Below, one piece after another: positions 28,453 through 34,338 of a stretch of 34,338 nt of DNA. The notes under the pieces were generated by a model. The model ran no database searches. It saw only the letters and a list, made by a program, of their open reading frames with translations, and was not told where the DNA came from. The position numbers were made by a program, and so were the translations under genes. The DNA is from a virus. Each line of letters opens with the position of its first letter. Position 1 is the first letter of the stretch. The DNA is taken from IMG/VR virus record IMGVR_UViG_3300042197_002506, positions 1-34,338 of that record. One strand, given 5' to 3'.

Positions 28453-28481
28453 ATTATAGTTCAAATCACATCAATAGTAAA
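28453..28481 (-). promoter_or_regulatory. Early-type promoter, leaderless start
   Basis: Minus strand TTTACT (28476-28481), 17-base spacer, TATAAT (28453-28458), then ACATGT and ATG. It drives the 101-aa gene, the glycosyltransferase-like gene and the three-domain enzyme. Confidence 0.83.
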
Positions 28482-28505
28482 TTATTTATTAATCAAATTG
28501 GATAG

Positions 28506-29492
28506 TCAGGGTGTCTGCAGTGTTTCAATAGAAGCATATCCAGATGCTACGTTTGATGCAAGTTGTCTACATATGAAAGTAATTCTATACAATCCATGGA
28601 AAGATTCGTCACCCAACGTTGCAACTAATGTATCAGCTTCGTTGTTTAAAACGCCAAGACTGTACCATTGAGATCCAGTTACAGGAGTACCGCCAACAGC
28701 AGCACATGTAACTGCATTAGCCGTGGTTAAAGTGCTTCTACCGCGAACTGATCGAGTGGTTGCGAATTGATATTGAACATTTGCATTTGTTCCGCTCGAA
28801 TCGTCATATATAACTCTGAGCGATAATTGATTGCCAATAGTTGTTATAGAATTAGTGGCGCCAGATACACTAGAAAGTGTTGTTTCCGAACCGTTTGTAG
28901 TTGTTTTAATTGTGGCAACCGCAAACGCAGTTTTTTGAACGCTAGCATCGGCAAAAATTAAGTTGTTCGCTGCTAGATTGATAGCAGTCAATGTATTTGT
29001 ATCTGTGCGATATGATAAATCAACATCTGCTCTAACGATCTGTGCTGTTGTTCTATCTTCAACAAATGTTATGTAGTATGGTGTCGCAAGTCCATTAGTG
29101 TTTGTGATATCAACATTTGATGCTGTGCCTAATACTCCAGTTGCGCCTTGAACGCCTTGTGCGCCTTGTGCGCCTTGAACTCCATCTAAACCTTGAAAAC
29201 CTTGTGCGCCTTGCGTACCAATACCAGTTGCGCCTTGAGCACCTTGTGCGCCAACATCACCTTGTGAACCCTGTGCGCCTTGTGCGCCTTGAACCCCATC
29301 TAAACCTTGAAAACCTTGTGCACCCTGGAATCCCTGAGGACCTTGCGGTCCACCAGCAGGTCCTTGCGCGCCAACGGCACCTTGGAATCCTTGAGCACCA
29401 GTAGCACCCTGTACACCTTGATGCCCCTGAGGACCAACTACGGCATTGTCATAAACAATGATGCTTGAGTCATTTGTAATCTGAATACTCAT
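28506..29492 (-). CDS. Collagen-like tail fibre protein
   Basis: 328 residues. Residues 1-18 are a short head. Residues ~18-122 are nearly unbroken Gly-X-Y triplets (GPQGHQGVQGATGAQGFQ and QGLDGVQGAQGAQG, the latter block twice, 38 residues apart). A single GGPQG and GIGTQG break the register. Residues 125-328 form a globular beta-rich domain ending in SGYASIETLQTP. Collagen triplets in phage fibres make trimeric rods; the last domain may bind receptor. The start overlaps the 126-aa gene by four bases. Confidence 0.92.
   Translation of the reverse strand: MSIQITNDSSIIVYDNAVVGPQGHQGVQGATGAQGFQGAVGAQGPAGGPQGPQGFQGAQGFQGLDGVQGAQGAQGSQGDVGAQGAQGATGIGTQGAQGFQGLDGVQGAQGAQGVQGATGVLGTASNVDITNTNGLATPYYITFVEDRTTAQIVRADVDLSYRTDTNTLTAINLAANNLIFADASVQKTAFAVATIKTTTNGSETTLSSVSGATNSITTIGNQLSLRVIYDDSSGTNANVQYQFATTRSVRGRSTLTTANAVTCAAVGGTPVTGSQWYSLGVLNNEADTLVATLGDESFHGLYRITFICRQLASNVASGYASIETLQTP
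29161..29210. repeat. 50-bp direct repeat in the collagen region, copy 1
   Basis: GCGCCTTGTGCGCCTTGAAC then TCCATCTAAACCTTGAAAAC and CTTGTGCGCC; it recurs with two changes at 29275-29324, 114 bases on. It is a duplication of 38 codons inside the Gly-X-Y rod. Confidence 0.9.
29275..29324. repeat. 50-bp direct repeat in the collagen region, copy 2
   Basis: Second copy of the 29161-29210 repeat (two base changes), in frame. Slipped-strand exchange between copies would change rod length by 38 residues. Confidence 0.9.
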
Positions 29493-29869
29493 CGAGTGAC
29501 CTCTCCATAGACGTATACTTCGCCGTAGATTAATTTGGTTACATTATTTCCTGAATCTTTAAGATCTAGATCATACACATATTTGGTTCTTGGTGGGGTA
29601 TGATCATCGAACATATCAACTGGAATATTTGCAGTTCTTGCTGCTGAAAGTGCTAATGCGACATTCCCTGTGTTACCAGAAATTAGAATTTCGCCATTTG
29701 CGGTCGAAAGGGTTTCTGTTATCCCACCAGAGTAGTAACTTGGTCGAATTTGCATTAATGCTGTGCAATTTTCTAGATTTTTGGTATTACCACTTGCATC
29801 TTTGACTGTAATAGTCAATCCAAATGTGGCTCCTTGCCATATCTTTATGGTATATCTGTTTTCCAGCAT
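29489..29869 (-). CDS. Fibre-region beta-sandwich protein, paralogue A
   Basis: 126 residues from ATG at 29869. Strand-rich (IKIWQGATFGLTITVKDASG, LMQIRPSYYSGG, GNVALALSAARTANIP, YVYDLDLKDS). It shares the layout and key phrases (N-terminal 'QG-T', 'IR-SYYS', 'TGNV-(A/I)ALSAA-TANI', 'YVYD') with the plus-strand gene at 29964-30296. Probably a BppU/Ig-like baseplate or fibre attachment subunit. It is read from the minus late promoter at 29906. Confidence 0.82.
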   Translation of the reverse strand: MLENRYTIKIWQGATFGLTITVKDASGNTKNLENCTALMQIRPSYYSGGITETLSTANGEILISGNTGNVALALSAARTANIPVDMFDDHTPPRTKYVYDLDLKDSGNNVTKLIYGEVYVYGEVTR

Positions 29870-29905
29870 CTTGGGAACTCTTTTTGGGAAAAGTGGTAGT
29901 CCTAT

Positions 29906-29913
29906 TATTTATA
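29906..29913 (-). promoter_or_regulatory. Late promoter, minus half of a palindromic pair
   Basis: TATAAATA on the minus strand, overlapping the plus-strand TATAAATA at 29910-29917 within TATTTATAAATA. The 126-aa gene begins about 37 bases downstream. Confidence 0.8.
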
Positions 29914-29917
29914 AATA
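29910..29917 (+). promoter_or_regulatory. Late promoter, plus half of a palindromic pair
   Basis: TATAAATA on the plus strand. The start of paralogue B (29964) is 47 bases downstream, with AAGGA as ribosome site. It opens the plus-strand fibre operon. Confidence 0.82.
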
Positions 29918-29963
29918 CTTGAATAGAACCATTCCCCTTAATCCATACAGCAAGGATTTTTTC

Positions 29964-30296
29964 ATGCCTTATGCAGAATTAACAGTTGACCAAGGTACGA
30001 CGTATGAAAATAACCTGGATTTAGTGGCTGATGATGGTACTGCAATCAATGTTGCTGGGTACGTTTTCTCTGGGCAAATCAGAAAATCATACTATTCTAC
30101 TAAACCGACCGCTAATTTTGCCATTCAAATAATCAATGCGGCAACGGGCAATGTCAATATTGCACTCTCAGCCGCTACTACGGCAAATATCAAGGCTGGC
30201 AGATATGTTTATGACGTTAAGATGGTAGACAACTTCAGTCAAGTCACGCGTATCGTAGAAGGTATCATAACCATCACGCCTCAGGTAACTAAATAA
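29964..30296 (+). CDS. Fibre-region beta-sandwich protein, paralogue B
   Basis: 110 residues from ATG at 29964 behind AAGGA; a longer frame from 29763 runs through the promoter and is not used. ELTVDQGTTYENNLDLVADD, FSGQIRKSYYSTKPTA, TGNVNIALSAATTANIKAG and RYVYDVKMVDNFSQVTRIVE match paralogue A piece by piece. Probably a tail-fibre base or connector subunit. It overlaps the next start by one base. Confidence 0.85.
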   Translation: MPYAELTVDQGTTYENNLDLVADDGTAINVAGYVFSGQIRKSYYSTKPTANFAIQIINAATGNVNIALSAATTANIKAGRYVYDVKMVDNFSQVTRIVEGIITITPQVTK

Positions 30297-30529
30297 TGAG
30301 AGTTATTGTTAACAATAATAATCTACCAAATCGTGTTAATTTAACGAATACCAACCGAATTGGTAGAGTCACTTTTAACAAAGTTGCTCAATTTAATAAC
30401 ATGTCTCTTAGCAACTTGACCGACGTAGTGACAGCTGGACAGCAAGATGGCGACGTGCTAGTGTATAATTCTAACACAAATACTTATATTGTAAAAACGA
30501 TACCGTTCATCGACTGCGGTTTTTTTTAA
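30296..30529 (+). CDS. Small fibre-associated protein, 77 aa
   Basis: The start overlaps the previous stop (TAATG). After an Asn-rich head (VNNNNLPNRVNLTNTNRI) it carries MSLSNLTDVVTAGQQDGDVL then VYNSNTNTYIVKTI, the 'LSNLTDV...DGDVLVYNS' motif that recurs in T4-like fibre proteins. It likely acts as a fibre repeat or linker unit. A stop follows FIDCGFF. Confidence 0.82.
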   Translation: MRVIVNNNNLPNRVNLTNTNRIGRVTFNKVAQFNNMSLSNLTDVVTAGQQDGDVLVYNSNTNTYIVKTIPFIDCGFF

Positions 30530-30545
30530 TTCTAGGATATTCTGA

Positions 30546-32006
30546 ATGAGTACATTAGTCCAGATTAAACGCTCGTATGCGAATACAACGCCAGCGTCAC
30601 TACTCGAAGGCGAATTAGCGTATTCCTTTTTAAGCAATACGCTCTTTATCGGCGATACTGCCAACGTCTCTCTCAATATTGGTGGCAAATACTACACAGA
30701 TATGCTGGACAATCGTTCAGCTGCAAATATCGGCAGTACAATTGTTATCCGTGAAGCCAATGGCTCAGTTCAGTTCTCACAATTAGATATCCTTGTTTCT
30801 CCAACGGCAAATACTCACGTTGCTACGAAACAATACGTTGATGAAGCATTACAAGGTAACATTACTCTCGCTTCTTTAAATGATGTCGACATTGGCGCGC
30901 CATTTTCAAATCAAAACGCCAAACTTTTAATTGGCAACGCGGCTGGTTATTACGTCGGTACAACACTCACAGGCAATGTTTCGATTACCAATACTGGTAT
31001 CTTAACAATCGGTAGTAACCAAGTTCAAAATTGGATGTTGTCGCAAGATTCTGTCACTATCACTACTGGTGACGGTTTAATTGGCGGCAATACGGTATCG
31101 CTTGGTAATACAATTACACTTTCGATTGGTGCAGGCAATGTTCAAAATCATATGCTTGCCAATGCGGATATTACAGTTCTCGCAGGTACAGGTCTAGTTG
31201 GTGGTGGTCAAGTAACATTAGGTAACACAATCACAATTGATGTTGTTACTGGCGACGGTATGGCAAATACTGGCGACTACATTAATGTTGACTCGACGGT
31301 TGTTCGTACAGAAAGAAATCAAACTTTAAATGGTTTCTACACGTTCAGTAACACGACTACATTTAGTAATGGTATTACTGTAACTGGTAACGTAATTATC
31401 AATGGTAATACGACATTAATTAATGTTGCAACGTTGAATATTTCTGATCCGCTTCTATTCTTAGCATCAAACAATATCATCAGTGACACAATTGATATTG
31501 GCTTTATTGGAATTAAAAATACTGCGGGTATTCTATCACATACTGGTCTAGTACGTCATGCTCAAGATGGTATCTATTATCTCTTCGACAACCTGGCAGA
31601 TTCTGGGCATAATTCAAATAATGTTGTTGATGTTGCCAATTCAACTTATGCATTGTTGCGCGCTAATATTGATGCGCTCTCTGCGAATACACAAACGTTG
31701 GGTGTCGGACAAACACTTTATGTTGTTGGCAACACGTCTCTACAATCTAATCTATCAGTACAAGGTAACGTAACTGTTGGCGAAAACTTAACCGTCAACG
31801 GTTCAGCCAACTTTGGATCGCTCACACTCAGCGCTCCACTCCCAACAGGATCTGGTGGTACTGGTCTAGCGTCATTTGTTGCGAATGGTGTATTTTATGC
31901 AAATACATCTACAAATATATCTTTCGCAACAGGTACAGAAGGTCAAATCTTACAAATATTATCTGGAGTGCCAACATTCGCTATGGTTGATGGTGGCTCC
32001 TTCTAA
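30546..32006 (+). CDS. Tail fibre protein, 486 aa
   Basis: The first 50 residues (LVQIKRSYANTTPASLLEGE, LAYSFLSNTLFIGD) are the base-binding head shared with the 32490 fibre. Residues ~90-110 hold ATKQYVDEAL, common in phage fibres. The rest is Gly/Asn/Thr-rich short beta repeats (GNVSITNTGILTIGSNQVQN, LIGGNTVSLGNTITLSIG, LVGGGQVTLGNTITIDV). The C-terminus has GSGGTGLASFVANGVFYANT. It is a rod-like adhesin; receptor unknown. Confidence 0.88.
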   Translation: MSTLVQIKRSYANTTPASLLEGELAYSFLSNTLFIGDTANVSLNIGGKYYTDMLDNRSAANIGSTIVIREANGSVQFSQLDILVSPTANTHVATKQYVDEALQGNITLASLNDVDIGAPFSNQNAKLLIGNAAGYYVGTTLTGNVSITNTGILTIGSNQVQNWMLSQDSVTITTGDGLIGGNTVSLGNTITLSIGAGNVQNHMLANADITVLAGTGLVGGGQVTLGNTITIDVVTGDGMANTGDYINVDSTVVRTERNQTLNGFYTFSNTTTFSNGITVTGNVIINGNTTLINVATLNISDPLLFLASNNIISDTIDIGFIGIKNTAGILSHTGLVRHAQDGIYYLFDNLADSGHNSNNVVDVANSTYALLRANIDALSANTQTLGVGQTLYVVGNTSLQSNLSVQGNVTVGENLTVNGSANFGSLTLSAPLPTGSGGTGLASFVANGVFYANTSTNISFATGTEGQILQILSGVPTFAMVDGGSF

Positions 32007-32016
32007 GGAGTAAATT

Positions 32017-32490
32017 ATGAATGATAATCAAACTTTTGTTAATGCATATATCAGAGTTTTAAATGATACTATAAATGAGGCGATGAATAAGAACCTCATT
32101 ATGCAAGCGCAGCTTGAAGTAGGAAAACTGACAGCAGCACGTGTAGTTGAATTGGAAAATAAATTGAGGCAGCTTGAAGAACTTTCAACTGAGAATCATA
32201 ATCTTCGTAATCAACTTACTTCTCTTTCTTCTGATTTACAAGTTGCTGGTGAGCAGGTTTCAAGAAAAAACAATCACATAGAAACTTTCAAAAGAGAATT
32301 AATCGAATCACGTGGCGCAGTAAAACGTTTGACAAAAGAAGTTGAAACGTTAAATGAGCAAAATGTAGCATTAAACTTGCAAGTTGAAGAGCTGAACTCA
32401 AAGAAGCGAAAAAAGAAAGGTGCGGCAGAAGAGGCTCTCCAAGTTGAAAGGGAAGAAGTTACAATAATCTCGGTTAACGATACGTTTTAA
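32017..32490 (+). CDS. Coiled-coil protein between fibre genes, 157 aa
   Basis: ATG behind AAGGAGTAAATT. Residues 1-40 are helical, 40-130 a long coiled coil with heptads (LENKLRQLEELSTENHNLRN, KRLTKEVETLNEQNVALNLQ) and a KKRKKK patch near 130, then an acidic end. It could be a fibre-assembly helper or a structural spacer. It overlaps the next start by one base. Confidence 0.82.
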   Translation: MNDNQTFVNAYIRVLNDTINEAMNKNLIMQAQLEVGKLTAARVVELENKLRQLEELSTENHNLRNQLTSLSSDLQVAGEQVSRKNNHIETFKRELIESRGAVKRLTKEVETLNEQNVALNLQVEELNSKKRKKKGAAEEALQVEREEVTIISVNDTF

Positions 32491-34121
32491 TGTCGACAAC
32501 GATTCAGATTAAAAAATCAGGTACGCCTGGCAATGTGCCGTTAAGCACAGCGCTTGCTTTTGGCGAACTTGCTATTAACTATGCCGACGGTGTTCTTTGG
32601 TATAAGAACGCCAACGGCACAGTTACGCCACTCACGACTGGAGGTGGTGGTGGAAATGCGTTTAGTACAATCAGTGCTAACGGAACGTTGCTTCTTCCAG
32701 ATTCAAATACCAGTATTCTAACAATCAATGCAGGATCAGCGCTCGCTATTACTGCAAATGCTATTACTGATACTGTTGTATTTGGTGTCAAGACTAATGA
32801 CACGGTAACTTCAAATTCTACAGATGAAGTTGCTACTGCTAATATTTTAAGTTACGTTTATGGTGTTGCCAATCAGGCTTATTATTTGGCTAACACTGGT
32901 TTAACTGCAAATCTAACAGTTAAAGAAGTTTACACTAACAATGCGAACGTTGTAAATACGTTTACGAATATTAGTGTTCTACAATTTGACGCGGATTCTG
33001 ACTTTGCGGTTGTTGATGAAAGTAATAACACCGTAACGATTAAGATGAACTCTACGTTCAAGTACTGGCGTATGAATGGTGCGCCAGCTCTTGAAGCCGT
33101 TGGTCAAGATACTGTCAATTTTATAACTGATGGCAACGTAACTGTTGAAGCAAATAACGCCAACACACCATATAAAACAATTTCTTTTGCGATACCAGAA
33201 TTCGCAAATGTGTATAGCCAAGCCAATGCAGCATATACACAAGCCAATGCCGCCTATAATGCGGCTAATAACGCACAAGCAAATGTAACTGTTTACGCTA
33301 ACAGCGGCTCGGCAATTGCAACACAAAATATAAATTTCGTTAACACGAGTTCAGTAACTGTTTCTGTTGGCGCTGACGGTTCAAATGCGAACGTTTCGTT
33401 TTTTGTATCTCTTGGAAACGTCACCTCATCGTTTAGTTCAGATGTGTTTGTTGCTAATGCTTCTTGTACAATTTATCAGATTGCACAATCCACAGCAGAT
33501 CAAGATAGCGTATTCGTATTCTTAGATGGTGTTTCTCAAGTACCATCTGTTGATTATAGTGTAACAGGCAATACTATTACATTCTTGGCGCCACCAGATA
33601 ATCAAAGTATTATTGAAATTCGTACGATATCTGCTGCGCCAGCCGTTCCACCAAGCGATGCGATCTTCTCTGGCGTTACTGCATTAATTGCTACGGCTGA
33701 TGGATTAACATTTAGAAATGGCAGTTTTTCTGTTAACACAGATGCAATTTCTAGACAATATTTGGTGCGCGGTGTTACTACTGATGCAAATGAAACTGAA
33801 TTAAAGATTAGAGGAACTGATAGAATACCAGTAAACGCAAACTCAACCGTGTTTTATACAGCAGACATAGTTGGACGTAGAACAGATGCGACTGGTGAAT
33901 CATCAGGATTTCAATTAAAAGGTGTGGTAGATAATTTTAGCGGAACGGTTGCTGATGTTGGTAATCTTTATGAAGTTGTTGTAGCGAAAGATAGTGCGAA
34001 TGTTTCTGTTGATATGCGCGCAGATGATACCAATAATTCTATCAATATATATGTTACGGGTGAATCAGGTAAAACAATAAGATGGACTGCACTCGTAAGA
34101 ACAATTGAGGTTGCGCAATAA
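32490..34121 (+). CDS. Tail fibre protein, 543 aa
   Basis: Head IQIKKSGTPGNVPLSTALAF, GELAINYADGVLWYKNANG is the same module as in the 30546 fibre. Residues ~240-265 have AYTQANAAYNAANNAQAN repeats, helical in many fibres. Later come INFVNTSSVTVSVGADGSNA and VFLDGVSQVPSVDYSVTGNT (fibre-domain blocks). The last 150 residues are a compact domain with FQLKGVVDNFSGTVADVGNL. Distal end of a fibre; receptor unknown. The next gene overlaps its stop by one base. Confidence 0.88.
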   Translation: MSTTIQIKKSGTPGNVPLSTALAFGELAINYADGVLWYKNANGTVTPLTTGGGGGNAFSTISANGTLLLPDSNTSILTINAGSALAITANAITDTVVFGVKTNDTVTSNSTDEVATANILSYVYGVANQAYYLANTGLTANLTVKEVYTNNANVVNTFTNISVLQFDADSDFAVVDESNNTVTIKMNSTFKYWRMNGAPALEAVGQDTVNFITDGNVTVEANNANTPYKTISFAIPEFANVYSQANAAYTQANAAYNAANNAQANVTVYANSGSAIATQNINFVNTSSVTVSVGADGSNANVSFFVSLGNVTSSFSSDVFVANASCTIYQIAQSTADQDSVFVFLDGVSQVPSVDYSVTGNTITFLAPPDNQSIIEIRTISAAPAVPPSDAIFSGVTALIATADGLTFRNGSFSVNTDAISRQYLVRGVTTDANETELKIRGTDRIPVNANSTVFYTADIVGRRTDATGESSGFQLKGVVDNFSGTVADVGNLYEVVVAKDSANVSVDMRADDTNNSINIYVTGESGKTIRWTALVRTIEVAQ

Positions 34122-34338
34122 TGACAATTCGCGATAGAAGTGCGAATATATCAGGCACAGTATATGTTACAGATGCTGTTAATGTAGCAGGCGCAAACAT
34201 TACTGGGAATTTTATCATACTTTCTGGTAACACAGTACGAGTTTCTCAAAATGGTGGTTCAACTCTTTCTGGAAAATATCTCAACTTTGTAAACACAGCA
34301 AACGTGACAATTTCAGTTACAGATGCAGGTGATGGTAA
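34121..34338 (+). CDS. Fibre protein, 5' part (runs off window)
   Basis: 72 codons are visible: MTIRDRSANISGTVYVTDAV, then a beta-repeat part and GKYLNFVNTANVTISVTDAG. The last block repeats the NFVNTSSVTVSV-type element of the preceding fibre, so it is probably a further fibre subunit or chaperone-linked adhesin. The stop is outside the window. Confidence 0.8.
   Translation, partial: MTIRDRSANISGTVYVTDAVNVAGANITGNFIILSGNTVRVSQNGGSTLSGKYLNFVNTANVTISVTDAGDG

Noticed and set aside
29100-29440. CRISPR-like array of short repeats
   Set aside because: The repeats are nine-base multiples coding for Gly-X-Y triplets in frame, with no spacers or leader.
1-34338. Integrase, att sites, transposase or toxin-antitoxin genes
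   Set aside because: No such motifs were seen in either strand; the window fits a lytic T4-like phage.

Overview
This window is part of a tailed-phage genome of the T4 superfamily (myovirus). Three groups of proteins show this. The first is a block of T4-type baseplate and neck proteins (gp25, gp5, gp27, gp53, gp48, gp4, a gp54-like protein, gp26/gp51). The second is T4-type replication and late-transcription proteins (gp32, gp59, gp33, PhoH, a PD-(D/E)XK exonuclease). The third is T4-type late promoters (TATAAATA). AT-rich coding, a gp32 without cysteines, collagen-like fibres and several metabolic genes resemble aquatic T4-like phages more than coliphage T4. No host gene is present. The circularly permuted tmRNA gene hints at a host lineage that uses two-piece tmRNA (alphaproteobacteria, some betaproteobacteria, some cyanobacteria), but this is inference.

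Layout. 1-6512 (minus): baseplate operon gp48-gp53-gp27-gp5-unknown-gp25. 6537-10899 (plus): gp4, a conserved unknown, a tail-tube-fold protein, gp26 with a probable -1 frameshift into a gp51-like extension, and a probable tape-measure/hub protein. 10952-13795 (minus): gp32, gp59, gp33 and a GMP reductase. 13802-16275: SleB-type wall hydrolase, permuted tmRNA, a 52-residue CDGSH-like protein, a secreted EF-hand protein, a peroxiredoxin and a glycine-zipper protein. 16304-20122: exonuclease, PhoH, HAD phosphatase, a GIY-YIG-like protein and conserved unknowns. 20175-22442: small, mostly GC- and Arg-rich genes driven by strong early promoters. 22626-25151: a QueF-fold protein without its catalytic Cys, HNH nuclease, nucleotide-sugar dehydrogenase and three tRNA genes (CAU, Leu-UAG, Ser-UGA). 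25171-28446: a three-domain sugar-nucleotide enzyme, a glycosyltransferase-like protein and a small unknown. 28506-34338: fibre module with a collagen-like fibre, two diverging paralogues over a palindromic late promoter, and modular fibre proteins.

Regulation is readable. Early-type promoters follow TTTACT-N17-TATAAT (seven sites). Late promoters follow TATAAATA. Rho-independent terminators with UUCG loops follow gp32 and the 19-20 kb operon on the minus strand. gp33 supplies the late-transcription link.

The strongest unusual items are: (1) the phage-encoded permuted tmRNA with tag ANDDVYDLPLAA; (2) the gp26/gp51 frameshift site; (3) gp5 carrying a C-terminal M15 peptidase; (4) the cysteine-less QueF homologue; (5) leaderless early gene starts; (6) a duplicated promoter-gene cassette with one frameshifted copy.
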